Assembly (NCBI RefSeq): GCF_000003815.2
Contig: NC_049997.1
Coordinates: 15,302,753-15,366,752 of the forward strand
Origin: Branchiostoma floridae
Taxonomy: Eukaryota; Chordata; Leptocardii; Amphioxiformes; Branchiostomatidae
Direction: 5' to 3'
DNA length: 64,000 nucleotides
Shown here piece by piece: positions 13,217-24,311 of the stretch. How positions within the stretch are numbered: position 1 is the stretch's first letter; the number at the start of each line of letters is the position of its first letter. Position numbers and translations under genes: made by a program. The notes beneath the pieces are model-generated. The model searched no databases. It saw only the letters and a program-made list of their open reading frames with translations, and had not been told where the DNA came from.

Positions 13217-13530
13217 TCGCCCCCCCGTGATATCGCCCCCCCGGGGGCAAAATCACTAGTGTTTTCGCCCCCCCCGGGGCAGGATCACTAGCGATTTCGC
13301 CCCCCCATCTCGCCCCCCTCTGGTGATTTCGCCCCCCCCCTCCCGGGGCGAAATCCCTAGTGATATCGCCCCCCCTCCCGGGGCGAAATCGCTAGTGATA
13401 TCGCCCCCCCGGGGCGAAATCGCTAGTGATATCGCCCCCCCCCCCTCCCGGGGCGAAATCGCTAGTGTTTTCGCCCCCCCCCCCTTCCCGGGGCGAAATC
13501 GCTAGTGTTTTCGCCCCCCCCCCCCTTCCC
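13217..13530. repeat. C-tract minisatellite, left arm of transposon
   Basis: Imperfect units of roughly 30-45 bp built from C-runs, CGGGGCGAAATCGCTAGTG and GATATCGCC. Each unit is near-palindromic around CTAG, and the C/G runs reach 11 bases. It is mirrored by the G-tract array at 18068-18190. Confidence 0.9.
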
Positions 13531-13536
13531 TTCCAT

Positions 13537-13802
13537 GTGTATTTACCTGTTAATATTCTAACAGCAGAGGAACAGGTGCGCATAGCTGTTAATGAGAAAT
13601 GTGTATTTACCTGTTAGTTTTCTAACAGCAGAGGAATAGGTGCGCATAGCTGTTAATGAGAAGTGTGTATTTACCTGTTTGTATTGAACAGGTGCAGGAA
13701 CAGGTGCACATACCTTTATGGTGATTAGCATATATTCAACTGTTAGTTTTCTTTCAACTCGAAAACAGGTGTGTTTAACCTGTATATTGATAATCCTATA
13801 TT
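13537..13802. repeat. 64-bp tandem repeat, left arm
   Basis: GTGTATTTACCTGTT recurs at 13537, 13601 and 13664, each followed by AACAGCAGAGGAA and GGTGCGCATAGC. Degenerate units continue to 13802. Related units lie at 17305-17640 on the other side of the nested insertion. Confidence 0.8.
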
Positions 13803-14054
13803 TATATTTCAGCCATACATAGTATGGTGAAATATATTGTATTCGTAATGTTTCTTTCTTTCTTTCTTTCTTTCTCCTGTCAAATCTTCAAAGTGATTCA
13901 TCTCCGCCGTTCCTGGACCGAATGACCTGAAATTTGGCACAGGGGTAGAATGGGCCAATACCTTGATGCTTTTATCTCAGTTTTTTCATATCTGCCTCTA
14001 AAATGATTTTATTGAGATTTTTTGGTCAATTTTAGACCAAAACTGTATATTTTG

Positions 14055-14706
14055 GCCCCTGTACCCTGGTATTACAACCAAATGAGCTGAAATTTGACAG
14101 AGACGTGCCTTAATAATGCCCCCATATAAATTCGATAACACTTTTGGTGTACAGTACAACAAAATGCTTATTTTTGCGATTTTTTGACCAATTTTTGACC
14201 AAAAAAGGACACTTTTGGCCCCTGTACCCTGGTATTACAACCAAATGAGCTGAAATTTGACAGAGATGTGCCTTGATATTTCCTTCATATAAATTCAATA
14301 ACACTTTTGGTGTACAGTACAACAAAATGCTTATTTTTGCGATTTTTTGACCAATTTTTGACCAAAAAAGGACACTTCTGGCCCCTGTACCCTGGTATTA
14401 CAACCAAATGAGCTGAAATTTGACAGAGATGTGCCTTGATAATCCCTTCATATAAATTCAATAACACTTTTGGTGTACAGTACAACAAAATGCTTATTTT
14501 TGCGATTTTTTGACCAATTTTTGACTAAAAAAGGACACTTTTGGCTCCTGTACCTTGGTATTGCAACCGAATGAGCTGAAATTTGACACAGATGTGCCTT
14601 GATAATCCCTTCATATAAATTCAATAACACTTTTGGTGTATAGTGCAACAAAATGCTTATTTTTGAGATTTTTGGCCAATTTTTGACCAAAAAAGGACAC
14701 TTTTGG
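14055..14706. repeat. 163-bp tandem array inside the Helentron-like element
   Basis: The landmark GGCCCCTGTACCCTGG (GGCTCC in later units) recurs at 14054, 14217, 14380, 14543 and 14705, a spacing of 162-163 bp. Copy B carries the same array in inverse orientation at about 53830-54340. Minus-strand frames such as 14448-14948 are products of the repeat and carry no domain. Confidence 0.9.
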
Positions 14707-15996
14707 CTCCTGTACCCTGGTATTACAACTAAATGACCTGAAATTTGGTATAGATAGGCATTAGATACTTGGTAACAAGATTCTAGTAAAATTTTTGACA
14801 TAAACAACTTTAAAATGATTAATTTTGGCACTTTTCTGAGGGGAAATTTGTTTTCTTTTGGCCTCCTGACGTGACCTTCCGTGACCCCGCACAGAGCCAC
14901 ACCTGTGCGCGTCAGCCGGAGAGTTAATTGAATCAAAGACCTAGCCAATCAGCGGAGAGGAGGCCAAAGGCTAATTAATATTCATAAGCGTGTCCTCATG
15001 ATCCCGTATATAGCAGTGTTCCCGCCAGGGGGAGCGAAGCCCGCCTAAGGCTCTCGCATTTTAGACTATTCAGAAGGCTTTATATTGTATCAGTTCTTAG
15101 GGGCATATCTATGATAATCGCAGCAGTCACTTAACTTCTCTTCAGGAGTTTAGCGTAACACTATTTCAGGTCAAACCGTCAAAGGCAACTAAAAACAAAC
15201 TTTAACGTTACTGAGTTCAACAGTACTTATAACTTGTTATCCGAAGTTGAAACGCTAGCGATGGTATTTTCGCTGCGCTGTTAGCTCCGTGCGACTGTTG
15301 TTGACGGTCTTATAACGGTATATTTTGCACCCCTGTACCCTGGTATGAGTAACATTTGGTATAGATAGGCATAAGATAGTTGGTAAAATGATCCAAGTAA
15401 AATTTTTGGCATAAAGTACTGTAAAAGGCTTAATTACAGCACTTTTTTTAGGGGAAATTGGTTTTCTTTCGTTCTCCATGCAATGACCTTTCGGACGTTC
15501 ACCCCACAGAGCCGACATCTGCACCTGCGTCTAGCCGGCAGGAAGAGTTAATTCAATTAATGGTTCAGCCAATCAGCGAAGAGGAAAGCGGAGGCTAATT
15601 AATATTCATAAGCGGGACCACACAATACGTTAACTTGAAGACTCAGGACGTACAGACTTCTCGCCAGGATTTTTTCAAAGCGTCGGACAGGGGTCCGGGG
15701 GCCGCCGAATGTCCCTGGCGGGGTCCAGGGGCAGGGCCACTGTGGGGGGGACCCAGGTGGGCGAAGCCCCCCCGGAAGCTCTTGCATTTTAGACTATTGA
15801 GAAGGCTTCTTTTATCAGTTTTTTTAGGGCCATATCTACGATAATCGTAGCAGTCACTTACTTCTCTTCAGCAGTTTGACTTTAAAATATTTCGGGTCAA
15901 AGCTTCAAAGACAACTAAAACCTCATAAACAACAAACTTTACTTAGCTCAACAGTATACAAAAATATTGTCCGGGTTGCCATCCTTAGTTGAAGCG

Positions 15997-16320
15997 CTTA
16001 TTTATAGCGCTAGTATCTTCGCTGCGCCGTTAGCCGCCGTGCGACTTTTGTTGACGGTCTGATATCCCTACGTCGCCGCCTCGCTGATATTCCCACGGAC
16101 ATGTTTCAAGAAAAATGCCCAGCAAAAAACGCTGTTCTGCGTCAAATTCTATTCTATAAAACATGTGGGACTCAGTGTTACAGTCTAAATATTTTGTAGA
16201 AGCACCGCTGTAGGAAAGAAGGTCCAAGCAATGTAAAACATCACGTAGCATGAAGTTCGCTGTCAACTGGCACACAGCACATGACTGTTTGAAACTCTAA
16301 GTCTAATCAACAGCCGTGTT
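15997..16320 (-). other. 81-codon frame shared by both Helentron-like copies
   Basis: The frame at 16030-16275 (minus strand of copy A) begins MCQLTANFMLRDVLHC and differs from its equivalent at 52648-52893 by one residue (Ala versus Thr). The surrounding non-coding sequence is equally well conserved, so the match shows recent copying rather than coding function. It could be a captured exon fragment. No family was recognised. Confidence 0.3.
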
Positions 16321-17304
16321 TGATTGATAGCCGGCGGTCCTTTGATGAAGTCGGCGAAAGGTGCGTTAGTTAGAAAATCTGCGTTTAGTTTTGATACGTA
16401 ATTATAAGTTAGACAGTGGCGAGAATGATTATTTTCTCATCAATATTTCTCTTCAGAATTATTTGAACTTAATTGTACATCTAAACAATTGGCTTACCTG
16501 TGCAATGTTTATATGATTAATGATCAGTGTACTGAAATCATGTGTAACGTATGGCTAATAGTCAATAGATCAGCATTTTCTCTATAGTGACCACCTGTCT
16601 ATAGTGGCCACATTTCCTAGTGCTGTTGTTGTTTGACATAAACTTTGAACATTTAAATTGTAAGTAACTTTAAACTGCCAGAGTTTCAGCCCAATAAAAC
16701 ACTCTCAGCGCAAGGGTATGAACAGACTGACCAGACAGACGAAAATAAATCCTCGAACAAGGTTCAATCGTATCTTCCGGGTCTGGCAGGAAGTTGTTAA
16801 ACTAAAATAAGAATAGGCTCGATGGCTGATTGCATACAAAGTAAAACAGTTTAACAGTTTTACAGCTTGAAGAAAACAAACGCTCCTACAGTACCTGCAC
16901 CTGCTTGATAATTATTAAATCGTATGCCCTACTTGAAAAAAAAAGTTCACTGCAATAATAAATGTACCAACATCACAAGGAGCTTATACTTTTTTAAACT
17001 TACACCTAGTTATCGTACTGAAAATTGTTAATGACATTACATGAAGTCATTCAACAATTTTCAGTCATGATGAAAATTTTCTGAATGGAAGGTGTGATTA
17101 TTGTCATTTTCTGAAAAATAGAAGCAAGCTCTGTTTTTACCTGGAATCAATTCACAATACCAGTCCACTTTGGAGGGATAATGTACTGTTAAGATGATGT
17201 TCCATTTTTGCGCAGGGGTGATTTGGAACAGTCCAATGTTGCGTGGGAAGGGGTATGGCTGAAATATGCTGTATTTGCTCTTAAGCAAATGTCGGCCTTT
17301 CTAG

Positions 17305-17640
17305 TTACCCGTTAGTTTTGAACTCCAGAACAGCCCAGGAACAGGTGTGTTTACCTGTATGTTGATTAGCATGTATTTACCTGTTGGTTTCGTTTCAATT
17401 CGGATACAGTTGTGTATTGAACACCGGTTAGTATTATCAGCACAGGAACAGGTGTGCTTACCTGTACATGTATGTTGATAAGGATGTATTTAGCTGTTAG
17501 TTTTGAACATCACAATTTGTTTCAACTCATAGACAGGTGTGTATACCTCTGTGCTGATTGGCAAATATTTACCAGTTTTGTTACAACTCAGCAACAGGTG
17601 TGTTGATATGCATATGTTAATATACGTTCGTGATGTTAAT
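17305..17640. repeat. AACAGGTG/TTTACCTGT tandem repeat, right arm
   Basis: Degenerate units with ACAGGTGTG, TTTACCTGT and GATTAGCA continue the repeat interrupted by the nested element. They belong to the outer transposon. Confidence 0.75.
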
Positions 17641-17909
17641 AAAAGTCACCACAAATTCACGACAGAAATGTATCTGTTTTATTTCAATGCAAAGTGTGCT
17701 TGCACCCAACCAGGTAGGATCGGCTTCACAGGTACTGTATCTCATCTTAACATACTAAGGTGTCACGTATATATAGATACCAGGTAACACACTATATATG
17801 TTACATCCAAGTACCATATTGTTCCAAGTAGCTCGATTAATATGCAGTGACAAGCTGCAAGTTAAGTATCTTAAGGCTATGTAAAAAAGTAGGTAAATAT
17901 ATACAAAAG

Positions 17910-17934
17910 TATATATAAATATATATATATATAA

Positions 17935-17979
<45 letters not shown>

Positions 17980-17980
17980 A
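17910..17980. repeat. (TA)n microsatellite
   Basis: Long near-perfect alternating TA tract followed by ACAAAAGTAGGTAA, which also precedes it at about 17880. Confidence 0.95.
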
Positions 17981-18067
17981 AAGTAGGTAACAAGACAGTG
18001 CTAATCATTATCACAGCAATAGGATTAAGATTCAACCGAACACTCTAGAAAACGAGAAGGATATCCC

Positions 18068-18190
18068 TAGGGGGGGGGCGAAAACGCTGGGATTGGGAGG
18101 GGGGGCGAAAACGCCAGAGGGGGGCGAAAACGCTAGCGATCTCGCCCCCGGGGGGGGCGAGATCGCGGGGGGGGGGCGAGATCGCTGTCA
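18068..18190. repeat. G-tract minisatellite, right arm of transposon
   Basis: Runs of 5-9 G separated by CGAAAACGCTAG, CGAGATCG and similar. It is the inverted counterpart of 13217-13530. Four or more G-runs with short loops make G-quadruplex formation plausible. Confidence 0.88.
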
Positions 18191-18612
18191 CAGGGGTACA
18201 GAAAATTCAGGTCCAGGTCCGGTTCAGGTCCAAAGGATCAGGTCCAGGTCCGGACCTGAACCTGGACCTGATTCAGTATGACTCATACCAATGGTCCATT
18301 TCACTACAAAGAAATCTGTCTGGTGGAGTATTAGACTTACACTGGCGTTTTAAAATCCTACAACGCTAACTGCACCTGTACGATTGGCTGTAAAACTTGG
18401 TAGAAATTACTATAAACTCTACTCTACTTCACTCTTGTCATTTTCTTCCAACTGCAAGCGCCAAAACGTGTGAATGCCTGATAAAATGATATGTTAATTT
18501 TCTAATCGGTCCAACATCCGGTCCACCTAATTTTTTCAGGTCCGGTTATTCTGGACCGGTCCAATAAGAAAAACCGGTTTTGTACCGGTACGCTGTACCG
18601 ATACCCAGCCCT

Positions 18613-18622
18613 AGCTCAGACT
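18613..18622. repeat. Right 10-bp target-site duplication
   Basis: AGCTCAGACT, identical to 13179-13188. Confidence 0.9.
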
Positions 18623-19540
18623 GCTCTGACCAGGGTTTCAATTCCTTCAACTTATAAATTACCCGCTTCGTCAGCAAGCAGAAAATGACTTATGAACATA
18701 TTTCAGAAATGGTTGTGGAACGATACGGCCTTTTTAGCAGGGCATGTAGACTTTTATGTATGGCTCTTCTAAGATATTTGGTCTACCTATGAAAATTATT
18801 CCTCCCAACAACTTCGAATTCTTCCAGATGAAGGGATCTAAATTTTTATGAGATGACAATGGTTTTATTACTCCGGTATCTCTACGCGAGTCTTAGCATT
18901 GAGGTTTCAGTGTGGTTGTATAATAATTTTCTGGTTATTCCTCTTTACTTTATAACACTATAGGAAAGTTAGTTTTTTAAGAATTGTAAACTAGCTATAA
19001 TTCAGACAGTGAAGTCTGCCAAACGCAAATAAAGTTCTTTGACTCCGGTTGCAAAACGATACGGCTATTTTCAACAGAACCCGGTCCTTCCCAAATATCT
19101 GCCCCTGTCGTGAAACTTGACCCCCTTACAATCTTCAATATGGATGGATCTAAATTATGAAAATCAGCTTTATTATCTATTATTTCTAAGTGAATTTTGA
19201 CATTGCGATTCAAGATGTTTCAGACGAGTTAGCTGGTCGCAAACCATGATCCTCGGCCATCTAACTCCTCTGGCATGTTATGCATCTTTGTATATAATTT
19301 TGATTACTATCCCCGTGAGCCTGGTATCGCAGAGGTAGTTTACCAAAGTCCCACAAGAAAATATATTGGTAGAATTGTTGAGAAGTTCACAGTATATAAC
19401 GAATGAAGTAAGAAATTCATGAAAAATGTAAATATTTGATGGAGGTAAAAGATCTTCCCTTTGTTTTTGTTTTCATTTCTTCACAGTTAGAATAATCTAT
19501 AATCAATATCATGATGTAAGTTATGCAAGCCCTAGAATGT
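18623..19540. other. Non-coding stretch
   Basis: No supportable exon. A motif resembling TCCAGATGAAGGGATCTAAA (about 18825) recurs in diverged form near 19130 and, inverted, near 12010, suggesting fragments of an unnamed dispersed repeat. Confidence 0.4.
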
Positions 19541-19544
19541 TCAT

Positions 19545-19930
19545 AATACTGTTATGGGTCATGTTGCATAACAACAGGGACAGGGTGTTAGGCCCATAAC
19601 CCTGAGTTCGAATCCATGTGCCTCCAAATCTGTGCAATTGGGAAAAGCACTTAACATTACATCACTCCTCAGGGGTTGCCTAGATTCAGTTAGGGACGTC
19701 CTTAGGATAAAACTTCAATGGAGGTCCAGTGTTTGAAGACAGCCACTCCTTGAGCACATGAAAGACCCCATCACACATATGGAAGATAGTAGGGATCCTT
19801 CCCTAGGTGAGTAGTTCAAAACCTACAGTCCTATGGCTGCACCTGGGACAATTGCTGTCGCATTGAGGTCACCTGAGTGGTGCCAAATGTCAGCTCGCTC
19901 CAGACACTTGCAATTTAGCCTCGCCTATTG
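19545..19930 (+). mobile_element. tRNA-derived SINE (probable)
   Basis: A B-box-like GAGTTCGAATCC (about 19607) sits in a tRNA-like head, followed by TGTGCAATTGGGAAAAGCACTT and an unrelated tail ending in AT-rich sequence. This is the usual order for a tRNA-derived SINE. The acceptor stem is degraded. Confidence 0.5.
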
Positions 19931-20385
19931 TATAATATTAAGCTCACAATAACAATACAAACTGAAACACATGCACATGCAGAAGTTGCAGAATACTTTA
20001 TTGACAGTGAAAACTGACTCTACTGATATAATTTCCTGATGGAAATCAGATATGTACATCTCATTGTCAAATATCCGTGAACTATCGGAGGCAAATAAAC
20101 ATTACATTTTTCTCCAAAAAAGTGTTCGTAACACTGTTTCTTCTCAAATGAGGTGAAAGCAAAACGTTGACTACATGTATTTGTAAATGACATGATGCAA
20201 GCTTTTAAGATCAGTTGGATTGTTATTTTCTGTAACTTAAGTATTCATTATCCTATGGTTTATTCCTATAACAAGTAGGAACAAGTCTATTTATTAAAGT
20301 ATTAGCCTGGAAATCTATGTGGGTACTGTTTTTTAGGTAGCAGGATTCAAGTAAAATTCCAACATAAAATTTCCAATGTGAAGCA

Positions 20386-20577
20386 AGTCTTTTTCAAGGA
20401 ATGAGCGATCAACCGCTTCTGTGAAGTCACATTATGCAGATTGAACATGTGACTCGGTGAGCAGTGGATCATAAGTTGCAGACAATGGTCACAGTAAAAT
20501 TTCTGCAATATTATCAAATGTTCAACATGTTTTGACGTCACAGAAGCAGTGGATTGTTCATCCCTTGAAAAAAGACC
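20386..20577. mobile_element. MITE with ~45-bp terminal inverted repeats
   Basis: The left arm AGTCTTTTTCAAGGAATGAG...CTTCTGTGAAGTCA is matched, inverted, by TGACGTCACAGAAGC...CCTTGAAAAAAGACCT on the right. No coding capacity. A truncated copy of the left half lies inverted at 63105-63210. Confidence 0.82.
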
Positions 20578-21594
20578 TGTTTAATCGCTGAAAAAACTTC
20601 TGAAATCCTACTGTATAATTGTAAACATACAATGTATACACTGTCCTCAAAGCCAATGAATTTTGTTTCACAAGTAAGGCCATGTTGATGATATGGATGA
20701 CATCCAAATGCCAATCAATTTTGTCAAAAAAAAGTTTCTGATCATACTGTAAATTGTACAAAGCAGCTGTAAAATGAGACGATATATGCTAAAAATTGCA
20801 AAGGATTGTATAGGGTGAAAAAGTGAATTCCAAAGTCAAAGAGAAGATGTGGAAGAACAAAAATGAAGAATCTATAGTTTGGTATACATGTGTGTGTTTA
20901 GTCATTCGTTCAACCTTCCTGACCACTTGGATTTCATGGTGAAGGCAACTTTATTTTTGCCAAACTTTTTAATATTTTTTGCACCTTTTTTGCATCAGTT
21001 TTGGGTTTCCAAGAGGATGTCATCCATATAATCAAATCAACATAGCTAAAGCACAGAAAAACATGGTACAAAAGCATATGTATAACTGTTACAATGTCAA
21101 TGTATCAATGTAGAGAATCAGAAAAAAATGTTGTCAACTTCAAGAGTGACAAGTTGCTTCACTTGACCAACACACGTTAAAACGAAAAAGTATAAGACAA
21201 TGCCGTAAAATACACGTAAGCATAAAAATGATATCTCCGCCTGCTGACGGAAAAAAACATGATTACGTGGGAAAAATTAATACTAGCTAGTAGTATCTCT
21301 AGACAACAAAAGTCTGAATCATTATTGGGTATGCTCTTAGAAGATTAAGCATTTGATAATGTCATTATGGTACAAATGAATTTAGTGGTGCTTTAAAACG
21401 ATGTCAATAAAGAAAACAAATTTCAGTATAGTTATAGTCAATTTTACATACAGACTGAGCCTACATCACATTCCATTTTGTACCTGGATGGTGTGATAAA
21501 CAAACGGATCCACCCCTGAGGTGTAGCCAAAAAAGGACAGCCATGATGACACAGCATGTTGTTACAGTGAGGATGGAAAGTCTTTTAACATTTC

Positions 21595-21706
21595 AGCCAA
21601 TCACGTACGCTCTTAAAGTCATGGGGTTATGTGATTGGCTGGTAACATTTATTGACACATTAGCCAATCATGTTACCTCTTACAGCAAAGAAGTATGTGA
21701 TTGGCT
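21595..21706. repeat. Two adjacent hairpins flanked by AGCCAATCA/TGATTGGCT
   Basis: 21595-21640 and 21662-21706 each start AGCCAATCA and end GTGATTGGCT, with related loops (CTCTTAAAGTCATGG and CTCTTACAGCAAAG). The two 45-bp units are about 67 bp apart, giving four CCAAT-box-like motifs in alternating orientation. Confidence 0.8.
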
Positions 21707-22660
21707 AACAGGCGGTATGGTGGTCTGAGATGAAATTCTGTTTGAAGAGTTGAATGTCATGGAACAAATAACTAGTCTTTCAAAAAAGAAGTGGAACGAA
21801 AAAAAACAAGTGCTTACATGGCTTTAAAAAATGGCCCAAACAAACGACAATCTGTCTGGAATGCTGTGTTTTACACAAAATGTCTATTTTGGAATGCTTT
21901 AAATTTTTTTAGTCCAGGTCTTTTCAATATTTCTTGTAATGCAACAATACTATAGCAGTAGAAAGAAAAGGTTCTAAAAACCTAAAATACCTACCAACTA
22001 CAACAACAATTAACAACTTCTAAAGCAAAGAGACCATTAACATGATATTACAATACAAATTACATAAAATCACATTTAGGAATGTATCTTTAAGTATCTT
22101 AAGTGGGGCTAGGTGACTTTGAAAGTTAATGCTACCCAAGACAAGTACAAAAGGTAACTTTTGGTTCCAAAGTTTGCCTTTTTCCATCATCAAATTTGTC
22201 TATCCCTAAAGATTACTATGCTACTATCACACAATTCCACATTTTTATTTATATATACACACACACAGAAATTGGTCTCTCTAAAATACATAGTCTTACT
22301 GATAATTATATATGACAGTCACAAATCATTTTTCAACACTGAAATCTTAAACATTGGACAAATTTTCTTGTGTCAAACACACAACTTTGCTGGCTATGAC
22401 CAAAACAGAAGCCAAGTTCTGTAGCAACTTTAAGAGACACAAAGAAATTTGTCCAAAAAATTATCGATTCCTCTGGCTAGCAGAGGTATAATTTCAGTGA
22501 TAAATTACTCCTTATACCATTTGGATAAGAGATAATACTGAATTGTCACATGGCAGGGTCTTCTTAATATCAACAGTAAATGATATACCATTTGGCTCGC
22601 CCCTGAGGCATCGCCAAAAAGCCTGCCAATGTTACTTGTGTTTAAAAACAACAGACCTTT

Positions 22661-22758
22661 GTCACAGTTTGAACTGGGCATACAAGGTGATGCATTATGG
22701 GTAATATGTCAAGAACTGTTTACCTTTGACCTTGTGCAGGGTCAGTTCAAACTGTGAC
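22661..22758. mobile_element. Short inverted-repeat element
   Basis: GTCACAGTTTGAACTG at 22661-22676 is perfectly inverted at 22743-22758. The 66-bp centre contains CATTATGGGTAAT. MITE-like, no coding capacity. Confidence 0.7.
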
Positions 22759-24311
22759 CAAGCTTATAGCAGTGCGTGAAAATGTCTGTTTAGTTTAAGA
22801 GAGTAGGGCTCAAAATACTCTACTGTTTTCTGATTCATAATTCAACGCCTTCTATCAGTTTGCCAAATTGCAAGTTGTTTGTATATTTTTCTGCAAAATA
22901 AAGTTCCTGAAAATTGCGAGGGGATATTTCGAGCCCTGTGAGAACATGTCACACGTAGAGAAGTCTAGAAACTAGCACATACAAGATAAAGAAGCTTTGA
23001 AAATTGTCACACATTAAGCAAATGGGTTTGTCCTTTTAAGTAGCAATGGATACAAATGTTTAAAAACTAGAATTCTGCCTTTCTTGCACCCTAAAATTAA
23101 AGAGGGATGCTTGAAAACAGATATTTTGTTACAAAGGCCTTTGGAATTTTATATTTGGAACATTCGAACACAGATTGACAAACAGATTGACAATTGTCTG
23201 AATACAATCTTTTTCAGTAGTGCTGTTACCACCTACCAATTACGTAGAGAACTGCAGAAATTTATTTCTAAATTTTTCTCTTTGCATAAAGCAAAGGGGG
23301 ATGAATCCTTTCATATTTATCATAAGTTTAAATTGCTTTTAATTTTGCTGTCCTCGTATTGTTTAGCTAGACAATGTTTCAATTCCTCTAAATGGTTTTG
23401 TACAAATTGTAGCACCTAAAAACAAATAGGATGCAGTATCTAAGTATGCAGTGACAAAAAACTTTTCACTGTAACTCTTTTTTTTTCTGTACAATAATCC
23501 AACAACACATTAACATTTTCCAAAAGCTTTGACTAAAATTCAATAGCATATACATGTATATGCATTCGAGGACAATTCATAACTAGGCACTTGCCTTCAC
23601 AGCAAAAAGGGAAAAGTGTTTTGGAACAAACAGACTTGTTTAAAGTGGTACTGTAAAACTCTAAAATGTTTGCAGTGGTTTTATGTTTTAGGTGATCTTT
23701 CCATCACAAATTCATGACACAGCGAAAGTACATTTCCAGTTTATTACCACTGTACTACAGAATTGTTTTTTCGGCACAAAACTCATTTTTACCACAAAGG
23801 TCATTGTGAAAGTAAGAGAATTTACAGTATGTCAAAGTTTGTAGCACTGGTGTAAAACATGACATTGAATGCTATTCTGATGGAATGGAGCAAGAAGTAG
23901 GTGTTGTTGTTGTTGTTGTTGTTATTGACTGTTGAACAAAGCTAAGCCTTGCACTGTACAGTTCCTATTGGTACGCTATCTGGTCATTCTCATACGCAGC
24001 GGCATCCAACAGCAAAACCGCCTGTCTGGATGTACCCTGCTTTCTCAACCGTCACTCTTAGTTCCTGACCGCCCTGCTAATAAATATTAATGAGCATACC
24101 CTTATATATGCCAGAACCCTTTTGAAAACTGAAAGACCTATTCTCTGATTGGCTGACAGCTGGTTTGGGGGTATTTCCACAGGAACTAAGAGTGACGGTT
24201 GAGAAAGCAGGGTACATCCAGACAGGCGGTTTCGCTGTTGTAATGTCCCTGCGTAGGAGGATGCATCTGGTGAGAAGACGGTATGTACAGTACAGCATGG
24301 CAGAGCGGTCC

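Larger units (their letters stand above)
13803..17304 (+). mobile_element. Nested Helentron-like rolling-circle element, copy A (3.5 kb, non-autonomous)
   Basis: ATATTTCAGCCATAC near the 5' terminus (13804-13818) is exactly inverted at 17253-17267, about 37 bp inside the 3' end. The 3' end then has a 7-bp-stem hairpin (ATTTGCT/AGCAAAT, 17273-17290), ten bases, and a terminal CTAG followed by T. This asymmetric arrangement, with a terminal repeat at one end and a subterminal one at the other, together with the 3' hairpin, is the layout described for Helentrons/Helitron2. A (TTTC)n tract lies close to the 5' end and a 163-bp tandem array follows. No Rep/helicase frame is present, so it would depend on another element for movement. 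Copy B is at 51957-54591. Copy A carries ~340 bp near 16435-16775 and an internal duplicated segment (~15330-15700) that B lacks. Confidence 0.72.
13189..18612. mobile_element. DNA transposon with terminal inverted repeats, non-autonomous, interrupted
   Basis: The left end reads AGGGCTGGGTACCGGT and the inverted right end AGGGCTGGGTATCGGT. The element is flanked by the exact 10-bp direct repeat AGCTCAGACT, so both ends are original. Inside each end lie matching subterminal arrays in mirror order: a G/C-tract array, then a 64-bp repeat rich in AACAGGTG and TTTACCTGT. The centre is occupied by a nested rolling-circle-type element (13803-17304); without it the host element is about 1.9 kb and has no transposase frame. 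A relic of its right arm lies at 33980-34365. A 10-bp duplication fits Mutator-like or IS4-like elements better than hAT (8 bp), but the superfamily is not established. Confidence 0.88.
19931..24311. other. AT-rich stretch downstream of RABL2, no gene recognised
   Basis: This stretch follows the RABL2 stop codon on the minus strand and may include its 3' UTR, whose end cannot be placed. It contains inverted-repeat elements (20386-20577, 21595-21706, 22661-22758). Frames such as 23084-23419 (plus, 111 codons) have no recognisable domain or splice context. Confidence 0.5.

Noticed and set aside
13323..13617. Pro-rich frames across the C-tract array
   Set aside because: Low-complexity translation of a minisatellite; present in several frames and both strands.
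14448..14948. 166-codon minus-strand frame and its plus-strand equivalent at 53605-54042
   Set aside because: It spans the 163-bp array of the Helentron-like element, repeats itself every unit and has no domain.
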